From Campylobacteraceae bacterium (GTDB lineage Bacteria; Campylobacterota; Campylobacteria; Campylobacterales; Sulfurovaceae), in assembly GCA_027063325.1 (NCBI GenBank), contig JAMOSA010000121.1, forward strand, positions 1 to 13,827: a stretch of DNA of 13,827 nt, in the 5' to 3' direction. Shown in pieces: positions 6,348 to 13,827 of this stretch (position 1 is its first letter; every line of letters starts with the position of its first letter). The notes under the pieces were generated by a model. That model made no database searches. It was not told the DNA's origin and saw only the letters and a list, made by a program, of their open reading frames with translations. Made by a program: the position numbers and the translations under genes.

Positions 6348-8987
6348 ATGATAGATTCAATATTGAAAGTATTTGGCACAGCAAATGATAGAAAAGTAAA
6401 ACAGTATCTAAAAAGGGCACAAAAGATAAATGCTCTTGAGGGTAAATATGAGAAGATGAGTGATAAAGAGTTAAAAGAGGCTTTTAATCAACTCAAAGAG
6501 AGTGTAAAGAGTGGTAAAAAGAGTATGGATGATGTACTCTATGACTCATTTGCTATTACTAGAGAAGCCAGTAAGAGGACTCTTGGATTAAGACACTATG
6601 ATGTGCAATTGGTTGGTGGTATGGTTTTGCATGAGGGTAATATTGCCGAGATGAAAACCGGTGAGGGTAAAACTCTGGTTGCAACCTTGGCAGTGGTACT
6701 AAATGCAATGATTGGCAGAGGTGTACATGTAGTAACAGTCAATGATTACCTAGCAAAAAGAGATGCTACAGATATGGGTAAACTCTACTCATTTTTGGGA
6801 TATACCACAGGGTGTATTACATCTGAAATACATGAAGATTCCCAAAGAAAAGCACAATATGATGCTGATATTACATATGGTACAAACAATGAGTTTGGCT
6901 TTGATTATCTAAGAGACAATATGAAAGTAAGAGCCGAAGAGAAGGTTCAAAGAGATCACTACTATGCAATAGTAGATGAAGTTGACTCTATCTTGATAGA
7001 TGAGGCTAGAACTCCACTTATTATCTCAGGACCCACCCAAAGAGATACAGGACTCTACTATACAGCCAACCGTATAGCCAAACAGATGGTAAGAGGTGAA
7101 GAGTTACCACCACAAAAACCTGGTGATCCAAAAAGAATGACGGGTGATTTTATAGTAGATGAGAAAAATAAAACAATTGTTATGACAGAAGAGGGACTTG
7201 AGAAAGCAGAAAAGCTATTTGGAGTGGATAATCTATTTAGCTTGGAAAATGCAGCTATGGTTCACCATCTGGATCAAGCTCTAAAAGCTCACCACCTATT
7301 TGAAAAAGATGTAGATTATGTAGTAAGAGATGGTGAAATCATAATAGTAGATGAATTTACCGGAAGACTTAGTGAGGGTAGAAGATACAGTGAAGGACTC
7401 CATCAGGCGTTAGAAGCCAAAGAGGGTGTTGTAATACAAGAGGAGTCTCAGACTTTGGCTGAAATTACATACCAAAACTACTTTAGAATGTATGAAAAGT
7501 TAGCAGGTATGACAGGTACAGCCCAAACTGAAGCTACCGAGTTTTCTCAAATATATGGACTTGAAGTTATCTCAATACCAACAAATGTACCAGTTCGTCG
7601 TATAGATAAAAATGACCTCATATACAATACCGAAGAGGAGAAACTAGATGCAGTAGTAGCCAGAATCAAAGAATTGAACAAAAAAGGTCAACCGGTACTT
7701 GTAGGAACTGCCTCTATAGAAAAGAGTGAATTGATACACAAAAGACTTAAAAAAGAAAAAATTCCACATAATGTACTAAATGCCAAAAATCATGAACAAG
7801 AGGCAGAAATTATCAAAAATGCCGGTCAAAAAGGAGCTGTTACAGTAGCTACCAATATGGCTGGTCGTGGAGTTGATATAAAGATAGATGATGAAGTCAG
7901 AGAGCTTGGCGGACTTGCAATTATTGGTACAGAAAGACACGAAAGCAGAAGAATAGACAATCAGCTAAGGGGTCGTTCAGGAAGACAAGGAGATCCGGGT
8001 GAGAGTCAATTCTTCCTAAGTCTTGATGATAATTTACTTAGAATATTTGGCGGAGACAAGATTCGCTCTATTATGAGTAAGCTAGGCGTTGAAAAGGGTG
8101 AGTATATAGACTCCAAACTAGTAACCCGCAGTGTAGAGAAGGCCCAAAAGAAGGTAGAAGCTATGCACTATGAATCCAGAAAAAATATATTAGAGTATGA
8201 TGATGTAGCCAACTACCAAAGAAAAGCAATATATGCCTTTAGAAATCAACTAATTGATCCAGAGTATGACATTAGTGCCAAAATAGATCAAAATAGAGAA
8301 GAGTTAGTAGATTATATTCTGCAAGAATCAGATATATTTGATGGGACTCCAAAAGAGGATTATGATTTAGACAGATTTGCAACACTTATAAAAGAATATA
8401 CCGGTGTTGATATAGATATATCTATCCTAAAAGACAAAGAGGCTTCCCAAATAAAAGAGGAGACTATAAAACTGCTCAAAGAGTACTATGAAGAGAAAAT
8501 GTCTCCATTTGATCCAGAGCAGAGAAAAGAGATAGAGAAGATTTTGATACTACAAATTCTTGATACTCAATGGAGAGAACATCTATATGAGATGGATGTA
8601 CTAAAAACCGGTATTGGCCTTAGAGGCTACAACCAAAAAGATCCTCTAACCGAATACAAACAAGAGAGTTATAATCTGTTTGAAAACCTTGTAAGAAGAA
8701 TCAAATTTGAATCTATCAAACTACTATATACAGTTCAATTTGACTTCTCCGCTCCAGAAGAGGAGTTAGAAGCTGCTGAAAGAATGCTAGAAGAGCTTGA
8801 GATAGATGAAGAAGAGTTAATGAGCAATGAGTATCAAGAGCCTGAGCAACCTCTACATGAAGAGAAAAATACTCCCTATGTAGCTGAAAAAAAACCAAAA
8901 AGAAATGAACCATGTCCTTGTGGAAGTGGCAAAAAGTATAAAAACTGCTGTGGCAAAAGCGGTCCTAAAAAGGGTATGTTGGCATAA
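6348..8987 (+). CDS. secA: Preprotein translocase ATPase SecA
   Basis: SecA drives unfolded preproteins through SecYEG at the inner membrane using ATP. The 879-aa protein is of normal bacterial length and complete. Walker A is MKTGEGKT (102-109), followed by VTVNDYLAKRD and the TYGTNNEFGFDYLRDN block. Walker B with its extension is VDEVDSILIDEARTPLIISG (208-227). The second nucleotide-binding fold has VATNMAGRGVDI and QLRGRSGRQGDPGESQF. The C-terminus ends with the SEC-C zinc tail CPCGSGKKYKNCC (856-868), with Cys where E. coli has His, then a basic end. The N-terminal helix (MIDSILKVFG) is typical, so the ATG at 6348 is right although its Shine-Dalgarno AAAGGTGG is 12 bases away. An ATG-TAG start-stop lies in that gap. 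The stop overlaps the ATG of the next gene (TAATG). Confidence 0.98.
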   Translation: MIDSILKVFGTANDRKVKQYLKRAQKINALEGKYEKMSDKELKEAFNQLKESVKSGKKSMDDVLYDSFAITREASKRTLGLRHYDVQLVGGMVLHEGNIAEMKTGEGKTLVATLAVVLNAMIGRGVHVVTVNDYLAKRDATDMGKLYSFLGYTTGCITSEIHEDSQRKAQYDADITYGTNNEFGFDYLRDNMKVRAEEKVQRDHYYAIVDEVDSILIDEARTPLIISGPTQRDTGLYYTANRIAKQMVRGEELPPQKPGDPKRMTGDFIVDEKNKTIVMTEEGLEKAEKLFGVDNLFSLENAAMVHHLDQALKAHHLFEKDVDYVVRDGEIIIVDEFTGRLSEGRRYSEGLHQALEAKEGVVIQEESQTLAEITYQNYFRMYEKLAGMTGTAQTEATEFSQIYGLEVISIPTNVPVRRIDKNDLIYNTEEEKLDAVVARIKELNKKGQPVLVGTASIEKSELIHKRLKKEKIPHNVLNAKNHEQEAEIIKNAGQKGAVTVATNMAGRGVDIKIDDEVRELGGLAIIGTERHESRRIDNQLRGRSGRQGDPGESQFFLSLDDNLLRIFGGDKIRSIMSKLGVEKGEYIDSKLVTRSVEKAQKKVEAMHYESRKNILEYDDVANYQRKAIYAFRNQLIDPEYDISAKIDQNREELVDYILQESDIFDGTPKEDYDLDRFATLIKEYTGVDIDISILKDKEASQIKEETIKLLKEYYEEKMSPFDPEQRKEIEKILILQILDTQWREHLYEMDVLKTGIGLRGYNQKDPLTEYKQESYNLFENLVRRIKFESIKLLYTVQFDFSAPEEELEAAERMLEELEIDEEELMSNEYQEPEQPLHEEKNTPYVAEKKPKRNEPCPCGSGKKYKNCCGKSGPKKGMLA

Positions 8988-10201
8988 TGTTTTACCGCAG
9001 TGGAGATAGATTGATAAATAAGATTGTCCGTCACTACCTCAAATATGACAGTGAAAATCCATTTATATTCATATCAGCAGTTTTAGCCTTTTTGGGTATT
9101 GCTGCTGGTGTTATGGTACTAATGATAGCAATGGGTGTAATGAATGGTACACAAAATGAGTTCCAAAAAAAACTCTTCGTGATGAATTATCCACTCACAG
9201 TGGTATCATACGGCAAGGGGGTAAGACAATCTACAATTGATAAAATCCACAAAGCTTATCCGGATATTGGTATCAGTCCATTCTATACATCTCAGGTAAT
9301 AGCCAAAAACTATGATTCACTCCAGGGTGGAATACTATATGGTGTGGATTTTGAAAAAGAGGCTTCAATCAATCCCATATTTGCTAAAGCACTGCAAGAT
9401 AGTGAGAGTAACAGTACATTTCGTATCATTGTAGGTGATGATATGACTTCAATCCTTGGGGTTGATAGAGGCAGTAAAATACTACTCTACTTTTCACAAC
9501 AACAAGCTGTTGGTTTTGGTATGATGCCACTGCAAAAGAGATTTTTGGTAGATGGAATATTTAATTCAGGTCTCAATGCTTATGACAAAGCTATTATGTA
9601 CACAACCCAAGAAGCAATTCAAAGAATCCTGAAAAAACCATCTGATAGATTTGATGGGGTTCATATATATGTAAAAGAGCCTATGAAGTTCAAAGAAAAA
9701 ATTGCAAAACTTTTGCCAGATGATGCTGATGTAGAGGGGTGGTGGCAACAAAACGGTAACTTCTTTGTAGCTATGGAGATGGAGAAAAAAGCTCTATTTT
9801 TAGTACTGTTGCTTATAATACTGGTAGCTTCACTAAATATTATCTCATCTTTGCTTATGACAGTTATGAGCAGAAGAAGCGAGATAGCACTCCTTAGAAC
9901 TCTTGGAGCCACACGCAAAGAGATAGGAAAGATATTTTTTCATCTTGGTGTAATTATAGGCACAGGAGGGATTGTTGCTGGTGCTGTAATGGGATTTATT
10001 GGTATTTGGATACTAAAGACATTTGATATTATTACACTACCAGCAGATGTATATGGCACTACACACTTGCCTGTTGATTTGACTGCTACAGATTTTACAA
10101 TGATAATTGCAGGAACTACAATTATAGTTTTTCTGTCTGCTTTGTATCCAGCCAAAAAGGCAGCTTCAACAGATCCGCTAAATGTATTAAGAAATGAATA
10201 G
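8987..10201 (+). CDS. LolC/LolE-type lipoprotein-releasing ABC transporter permease
   Basis: An inner-membrane permease of the LolC/E (FtsX-fold) family, which with the LolD ATPase extracts lipoproteins from the inner membrane for LolA. It has the family topology in 404 aa: TM1 at about 26-50 (FISAVLAFLGIAAGVMVLMI, then the typical MGVMNGTQNEF), a large periplasmic MacB-like domain (about 60-265), then TM2 (269-292), the cytoplasmic coupling segment RRSEIALLRTLGAT (296-309) that contacts the ATPase, TM3 (318-345) and TM4 (368-388), ending ALYPAKKAASTDPLNVLR. The ATG overlaps the secA stop by one base, so translation is coupled. AAAAAGGG inside secA is a distant ribosome binding site. Campylobacter jejuni has, as I recall, the same gene after secA. 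Only one permease is visible, so it may act as a homodimer. LolD and LolA are not in this window. Confidence 0.88.
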   Translation: MFYRSGDRLINKIVRHYLKYDSENPFIFISAVLAFLGIAAGVMVLMIAMGVMNGTQNEFQKKLFVMNYPLTVVSYGKGVRQSTIDKIHKAYPDIGISPFYTSQVIAKNYDSLQGGILYGVDFEKEASINPIFAKALQDSESNSTFRIIVGDDMTSILGVDRGSKILLYFSQQQAVGFGMMPLQKRFLVDGIFNSGLNAYDKAIMYTTQEAIQRILKKPSDRFDGVHIYVKEPMKFKEKIAKLLPDDADVEGWWQQNGNFFVAMEMEKKALFLVLLLIILVASLNIISSLLMTVMSRRSEIALLRTLGATRKEIGKIFFHLGVIIGTGGIVAGAVMGFIGIWILKTFDIITLPADVYGTTHLPVDLTATDFTMIIAGTTIIVFLSALYPAKKAASTDPLNVLRNE

Positions 10202-10213
10202 AAAGAGGAAAAG

Positions 10214-11278
10214 ATGGCACTGATTCCATACCAAAATATTAAAAATATACTGTTTAAGTTTGAACCAGAAACTGCTCACAAGATAGCCGGAGTTGGATTA
10301 AAATTCATATCAAAATGTCCACCACTCTATAGAGCAATGATAAAAGAGTACTTTGTAGATGACAAAGCATTAAATCAGACAATATTCAACAAAAAATTTG
10401 CAAATCCTGTCGGATTGGCTGCTGGGTTTGATAAAGATGGCGAATATATAAAGGCTATGCCGACACTTGGATTTGGATTTACCGAGATTGGTACAGTTAC
10501 ACCAAAACCACAAGATGGCAATCCAAAACCACGCCTCTTTAGGTTGATTGAAGAGGAATCTATCCAAAATGCAATGGGCTTTAACAACAAGGGCAGCTAT
10601 CATATGATACAGCAACTCAAAAAGGTACAATTTTTTGACTATCCAATAGGCATAAATATAGGCAAAAACAAAGTAACTCCAGAGTCTGAAGCACTAAAAG
10701 ATTATGAGATACTCTTTAAAGCATTCAAAGATTATGGTACATATATAGTTATTAATATCTCTTCTCCAAATACACCAGGACTTAGAGATTTACAGAATGA
10801 AAACTTCATAAAAGAGGTATTTAAAATAGGTTGTTCTATCACAGATAAACCTATCCTTCTAAAAATAGCTCCAGATATGCTATCAAAAGATGCTATTGAT
10901 ATATCAACAGTAGCTATCAAAGCTGGTGCCAAAGGTATAATAGCTACAAATACTACAATAGATTATTCACTAACTCCAAATGCCAAAGATTTTGGAGGTA
11001 TCAGTGGTAAATTGCTTACTCAAAAGAGTAAAGAGTTATTCAAAGATTTGGCAAAAGAGTTGCACAGGGATACACTCTTAATCAGTGTAGGTGGTATAGA
11101 TAGTGCAAAAGAGGCTTATGATAGAATCAAAATGGGAGCTACATTAATTCAACTCTACTCTTTGCTCATATATAAAGGTCCAGATATGGTAAGAGATATA
11201 AACACAGGGCTTATTAAGCTATTAAAACAGGATGGTTATACAAACATATCTCAAGCTATTGGAAGTTACTGGAAATAA
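10214..11278 (+). CDS. pyrD: Dihydroorotate dehydrogenase (quinone), class 2
   Basis: Oxidises dihydroorotate to orotate in pyrimidine synthesis, passing electrons through FMN to membrane quinone. The class 2 signature is clear in 354 aa. An N-terminal amphipathic helical pair (about 1-50) forms the membrane/quinone-binding part. The FMN-binding sequence NPVGLAAGFDKDGE (64-77), then EIGTVTPKPQDGNPKPRLFR (91-110) and NAMGFNNKG (119-127) follow. The NISSPNTPGLR segment (181-191) carries the catalytic serine at 184, and SVGGIDSAKEAYDRIKMGA (291-309) is the phosphate-binding end. The ATG follows AGAGGA (10203-10208) at 5 bases. It lies 12 bp after the permease gene and so belongs to the secA operon. 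Its stop is only 5 bp from that of the convergent sulfotransferase gene, and I see no terminator between them. Confidence 0.96.
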   Translation: MALIPYQNIKNILFKFEPETAHKIAGVGLKFISKCPPLYRAMIKEYFVDDKALNQTIFNKKFANPVGLAAGFDKDGEYIKAMPTLGFGFTEIGTVTPKPQDGNPKPRLFRLIEEESIQNAMGFNNKGSYHMIQQLKKVQFFDYPIGINIGKNKVTPESEALKDYEILFKAFKDYGTYIVINISSPNTPGLRDLQNENFIKEVFKIGCSITDKPILLKIAPDMLSKDAIDISTVAIKAGAKGIIATNTTIDYSLTPNAKDFGGISGKLLTQKSKELFKDLAKELHRDTLLISVGGIDSAKEAYDRIKMGATLIQLYSLLIYKGPDMVRDINTGLIKLLKQDGYTNISQAIGSYWK

Positions 11279-11283
11279 TACAA

Positions 11284-11880
11284 TTAAAACCTGTATTTAA
11301 AAAACTCTAAATCTCTTTCGAATCGTTTAGCTACTATGGCTTTGGTCTGAGAGTCATAGTAGTCTTGATATCTTGTATGATTTGTTTTGTTTATATGAGG
11401 AATATCACTTACTGGCATATCAAGCATATGTAACAGTAACTTAACAGACTCTTCATATGTCTCAAATCTACCTATAAAATCGACTATAACTTTACCATTT
11501 TTATCTGTCAGGTAATCTAGTTGATTATTCTTAAATGGCAACCAACCTACTTTGCTTTGGACATCTTCACAATTTAGTATAAACTCTTTGAAACTGTTTG
11601 CTCTTTTTAAGACTTGCTTTTGCATATAGTTTGCACTCTCTATTCTATCTCTTTTTCTATCTATTGCGTGATACCAAGATACCAATCTATCATAAGGATT
11701 TCTTACAAATGCAACTTTGAAATATGACAAAAATTTACTCTCTGCTTCTGATATTGGAGAGTGGTGTCTTTGGTATAGTATTAAGTCAGAAATATTATTT
11801 TGAAAATATTGAGTCAGGCTTGTACCACCTGTTTTTTGAATATGTACAAACAAGAGTGCTTTATCATCTGAGATTAACAT
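11284..11880 (-). CDS. Sulfotransferase family 2 protein
   Basis: A 198-aa soluble protein of the PAPS-dependent sulfotransferase fold. The 5'-phosphosulfate loop is FVHIQKTGGTS (11-21), with Gln where Pro is commonest, and the 3'-phosphate motif is AFVRNPYDRLVSWYH (57-71). The C-terminal HTRYQDYYDSQTKAIVAKRF followed by DLEFFKY is also typical of this group. Members sulfate sugars on polysaccharides or other surface molecules; the acceptor is unknown here. The frame could open at 11919, but that ATG has no ribosome binding site and lies in a hairpin. The ATG at 11878-11880 has GAAGG (11888-11892) 7 bases upstream, so I use it. It follows the S74-domain protein gene on the same strand, separated by that hairpin, and converges on pyrD with a 5-bp gap. 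Confidence 0.85.
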   Translation of the reverse strand: MLISDDKALLFVHIQKTGGTSLTQYFQNNISDLILYQRHHSPISEAESKFLSYFKVAFVRNPYDRLVSWYHAIDRKRDRIESANYMQKQVLKRANSFKEFILNCEDVQSKVGWLPFKNNQLDYLTDKNGKVIVDFIGRFETYEESVKLLLHMLDMPVSDIPHINKTNHTRYQDYYDSQTKAIVAKRFERDLEFFKYRF

Positions 11881-11899
11881 CACAAAGCCTTCAAAGAGT

Positions 11900-11918
11900 T
11901 GCTCCCAAGATGGGAGCA
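11900..11918 (-). terminator. Hairpin between the S74-domain gene and the sulfotransferase gene
   Basis: TGCTCCCA-AGA-TGGGAGCA is a perfect 8-bp G+C-rich stem with a 3-base loop, 18 bases past the stop of the S74 gene. On the minus strand it is followed by ACTCTTTGAAGG, a poor U tract that runs straight into the next ribosome binding site. It therefore looks like a leaky terminator or an RNA-stabilising hairpin that lowers sulfotransferase expression relative to the gene before it. Confidence 0.6.
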
Positions 11919-11936
11919 TTAAAAATAACTACCAAC

Positions 11937-12908
11937 TTATTTGGTAATAGCAGATACTTTGTCAGTACTTGCAGGAGCTTTAAGAGCTAGATTACTTAAA
12001 AGTGACTCAATTTGAGCTACTTTAGCCTTCATTGCATTTAGTTTTTCAACTTCTGCTTTTAAACTCTCTATCTCTTTTTGTTGCTCTTGAACAACTTTAG
12101 TTAAAAGTGCAGCAAATTCAATTGCACTTACACCCTTTCTATCTGGCAACGCTACCAAATCAGGTACATCTTCAGCAATAAATCCAACTTTTAAATCATT
12201 TGGATTATCTTTATATCTATATGTAACTGGCTGTAGATTTTTAAATGCTTCAATAGCTTTTGTAGTCTCAAGAGGTTTAATCTCTTTTTTGTAAGCTCTG
12301 CTTGAAGCATTTACCCACTCACCATCACAATATGCACCATTACCAAGAATTAACCAAGTCTTACTACCATCGTTTTTGATCATAAACTCTTTTTGACCAG
12401 AGCCAAGTTTACTAATAGTAAATGCATGTTTTTTAGCATAAGTTCTCATAGTCCAAGTTTCAGACTTTTTGGCATTTACAAGTCTAATACCAACATCAGA
12501 TTTTGGTCTTGGAGTCTTTGCTACACCATCACCATCATCATTTGGAGAATCAGTATTCTCATATGAAAACTTAAATAGTTTAACTCTACTATATTTTGTA
12601 CCTGTATATGTAGCTACAATATTACCATCACTGTCTATACAAAATTTACCACCATAAAAACAAGTCTGTTTGTTATCTCTATCTATATCAAATATAGTCT
12701 CCATAGACGATAAATCTACTACTTTAAATTCTGCATTTCCTGCATCACCATTACCATATATCTGCCACTCATTATTACCTGTGTCTGTATCATTAAAGAT
12801 TACACTTGGTGTAGAGTCTGTAATTGTTACATCATCTGCATTTGCAACACCAATTGCCATACTACTAATTAAAAGTGCTGACAATACTTTAGAAATTCCT
12901 CTTCTCAT
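11937..12908 (-). CDS. Exported protein with C-terminal peptidase S74 (tail-fibre chaperone) domain
   Basis: A 323-aa exported protein. MRRGISKVLSALLISSMAIG plus VANA is a clear signal peptide (cleavage after residue 24). The mature start, VTITDSTPSVIFNDTDTGNN, and the following beta-rich part (about 25-195) resemble trimeric tail-fibre shafts. The segment ASSRAYKKEI (201-210), then LQPVTYRYKD, VGFIAEDVP and GVSAIEFAALLTKVVQEQQ match the S74 intramolecular chaperone domain, which trimerises and normally cuts itself off just before the serine (here probably S202). A coiled coil follows (about 268-308). S74 is best known from phage endosialidases and tail spikes, but no phage genes are near. 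The longest frame starts at 12947; the ATG at 12906-12908 is chosen because AAGGAG lies 5 bases upstream and the signal peptide begins there. CTCC-AAA-GGAG (12914-12924) could sequester that site. Cellular location and partner are unknown. Confidence 0.85.
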   Translation of the reverse strand: MRRGISKVLSALLISSMAIGVANADDVTITDSTPSVIFNDTDTGNNEWQIYGNGDAGNAEFKVVDLSSMETIFDIDRDNKQTCFYGGKFCIDSDGNIVATYTGTKYSRVKLFKFSYENTDSPNDDGDGVAKTPRPKSDVGIRLVNAKKSETWTMRTYAKKHAFTISKLGSGQKEFMIKNDGSKTWLILGNGAYCDGEWVNASSRAYKKEIKPLETTKAIEAFKNLQPVTYRYKDNPNDLKVGFIAEDVPDLVALPDRKGVSAIEFAALLTKVVQEQQKEIESLKAEVEKLNAMKAKVAQIESLLSNLALKAPASTDKVSAITK

Positions 12909-12937
12909 TATATCTCCTTTGGAGTAATTGTTATTTA

Positions 12938-12946
12938 TTAATATCA
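12938..12946 (-). promoter_or_regulatory. Extended -10 box for the S74-domain gene
   Basis: TGATATTAA on the minus strand (TGn-TATTAA). It would start transcription near 12931 and give a leader of about 22 bases. Confidence 0.4.
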
Positions 12947-13004
12947 AGATATAGTCTTTTTAGCCACATTTTTGGCTTTTGACCCTCTCCTGCATTAACT
13001 GACA

Positions 13005-13021
13005 CTACTATAATATTGTAG
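13005..13021. promoter_or_regulatory. Imperfect 17-bp palindrome in the divergent promoter region
   Basis: CTACTATAATATTGTAG reads nearly the same on both strands (14 of 17 positions) and contains TATAAT on the plus strand (13009-13014). It lies between the divergent S74 and FadL-like genes. It may be a further promoter or an operator. A second inverted repeat, CTTTTCA/TGAAAAG (13051-13057 with 13070-13076), lies nearby. Confidence 0.25.
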
Positions 13022-13109
13022 TTAAACTGAATTTAGCATTAAAATTATAGCTTTTCACACTAAAAAATATGAAAAGTTACAATTTTGGTTGTAATGATAC
13101 TTCTGCTAC

Positions 13110-13115
13110 TATACT
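13110..13115 (+). promoter_or_regulatory. Putative -10 box for the right-hand FadL-like gene
   Basis: TATACT, with a transcription start expected near 13122, about 23 bases before the ATG. The box is flanked by two copies of AATGATAC (13093-13100 and 13119-13126). Confidence 0.4.
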
Positions 13116-13144
13116 TTTAATGATACAGATATAAGGATAGATAT

Positions 13145-13827
13145 ATGAAATTTAAAGAATTAGTAATATTTGGTACTCTGTTTACCTCAGTATTATACGC
13201 CACAAATGGAGATCAGATGATAGCAACAGGAACACGCTCTATGGGTATGGGTGGAGTTGGAATTGCTATGGGATTTGGAGCTGAGTCAGGACTTATTAAT
13301 CCTGCTTTAATATCTGATGTAAAATCGAGTGAAGTAATAGGTTCAGCCACTCTTTTTTGGCCTCAAATTGAAACCAAAGCTCTAAGTTCAGACTATACTC
13401 AAAGTCTATCAGATGTATATTTGATGCCATCATTTGCATATGCTACAAAATATAGTGAAAATTTATATATAAGTATCGGTGCATGGGGAGTAGCAGGAAT
13501 GGGAGTAGATTTTAGCAATGCCCAAAGAGGTTTGGGATTAATGGGTATGCAAACAGATTTGATGCTACTGAATATAGCTACACCAATAGCATGGAGCAAT
13601 GAAGTATTCAGTATAGGTATAGCACCTATTTTGCAACTTGGAATGCTGGATATTGAATATAATAGACTTCTAGGTTCTGGTACAAATCACCCATTTGATA
13701 AAGAGTGGGAAGCAAATGGAGGAGCCAGTATAGGTATTGCATGGAAAATTACAGACAGCTTTAGAGTAGGAGCTATGTACAAAAGTGCTATCTCTATGAG
13801 ATATAATGGAAGCAATGGAGCCAATAA
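13145..13827 (+). CDS. FadL/OmpP1-like outer-membrane protein, N-terminal part
   Basis: An open frame of 227 codons that runs off the right edge without a stop. AAGGA (13133-13137) lies 7 bases before the ATG. A signal peptide (MKFKELVIFGTLFTSVLYA) is followed by GTRSMGMGGVGIAMGFGAES and then GLINPALIS, the glycine-rich hatch and N-P-A motif of the FadL/OmpP1 hydrophobic-compound channels. The remainder alternates beta-strand-like segments ending in aromatic residues (for example SEVIGSATLFWP, NLYISIGAWGVAG, FSIGIAPILQLG, FRVGAMYKSAISMRY), as expected for a beta-barrel. The fragment is close to half the usual family length. It is divergent from the S74-domain gene and clearly different in sequence from the partial FadL-like gene at the left edge, so the two are separate paralogues. 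The substrate is unknown. Confidence 0.82.
   Translation, partial: MKFKELVIFGTLFTSVLYATNGDQMIATGTRSMGMGGVGIAMGFGAESGLINPALISDVKSSEVIGSATLFWPQIETKALSSDYTQSLSDVYLMPSFAYATKYSENLYISIGAWGVAGMGVDFSNAQRGLGLMGMQTDLMLLNIATPIAWSNEVFSIGIAPILQLGMLDIEYNRLLGSGTNHPFDKEWEANGGASIGIAWKITDSFRVGAMYKSAISMRYNGSNGAN

Noticed and set aside
11881..11919. N-terminal extension of the sulfotransferase from the ATG at 11919
   Set aside because: That ATG lies next to the hairpin, lacks a ribosome binding site, and the extra 13 residues precede the family's usual start. The ATG at 11880 has a proper site.
12961..12978. AGCCA/TGGCT hairpin followed by TTTTG, terminator-like on the plus strand
   Set aside because: No plus-strand gene ends upstream of it. 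It lies in a divergent promoter region and the stem is only 5 bp.
13399..13599. 66-codon minus-strand frame opposite the right-hand FadL-like gene
   Set aside because: It is the shadow of a plus-strand gene with a signal peptide, a good ribosome binding site and family motifs.

Overview
The window looks like chromosomal DNA from a Campylobacterota (epsilonproteobacterial) relative, of the free-living Sulfurovum/Sulfurimonas kind. The grounds are AT-rich DNA, promoters that show a -10 box without an obvious -35 box, secA followed directly by a LolC/E-type permease (an order I recall from Campylobacter jejuni), a class 2 PyrD, and HypF, which implies a [NiFe] hydrogenase elsewhere in the genome. 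The genus is inferred and not proven by anything here.

Layout. At the left edge, on the minus strand, a two-cluster Fe-S protein with two cysteine-rich (CCG) domains is followed after 2 bp by the start of a FadL/OmpP1-type outer-membrane channel that runs off the window. Divergent from it is dsbD on the plus strand, a complete three-domain thiol:disulfide interchange protein with all six redox cysteines. It converges on hypF (minus) across a hairpin terminator. Next comes a 519-bp stretch without a conventional gene (5829-6347). It holds a strongly structured segment of higher G+C, read here on the minus strand as the 3' end of a decayed IS200/IS605-type tnpB with its omega-RNA-like folding region. 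This is the most unusual part of the window.

On the plus strand follows a compact secA - LolC/E-like permease - pyrD operon (stop/start overlap, then a 12-bp gap). It combines protein export, lipoprotein release and pyrimidine synthesis. It converges, with only 5 bp between stop codons, on a minus-strand pair: an exported peptidase-S74 (tail-fibre chaperone-like) protein and a small sulfotransferase, separated by a hairpin. The window ends with the divergent start of a second, different FadL/OmpP1-like outer-membrane protein.

The genes are mostly envelope and redox functions: export (SecA), lipoprotein sorting, periplasmic disulfide reduction (DsbD), hydrophobic-compound channels (two FadL-like) and surface proteins. 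I saw no tRNA, rRNA, CRISPR array, intact transposase or phage module. Several starts were moved from the longest open frame to an internal codon with a proper ribosome binding site: dsbD (1655), sulfotransferase (11880), S74 protein (12908) and the Fe-S protein (GTG at 1487).
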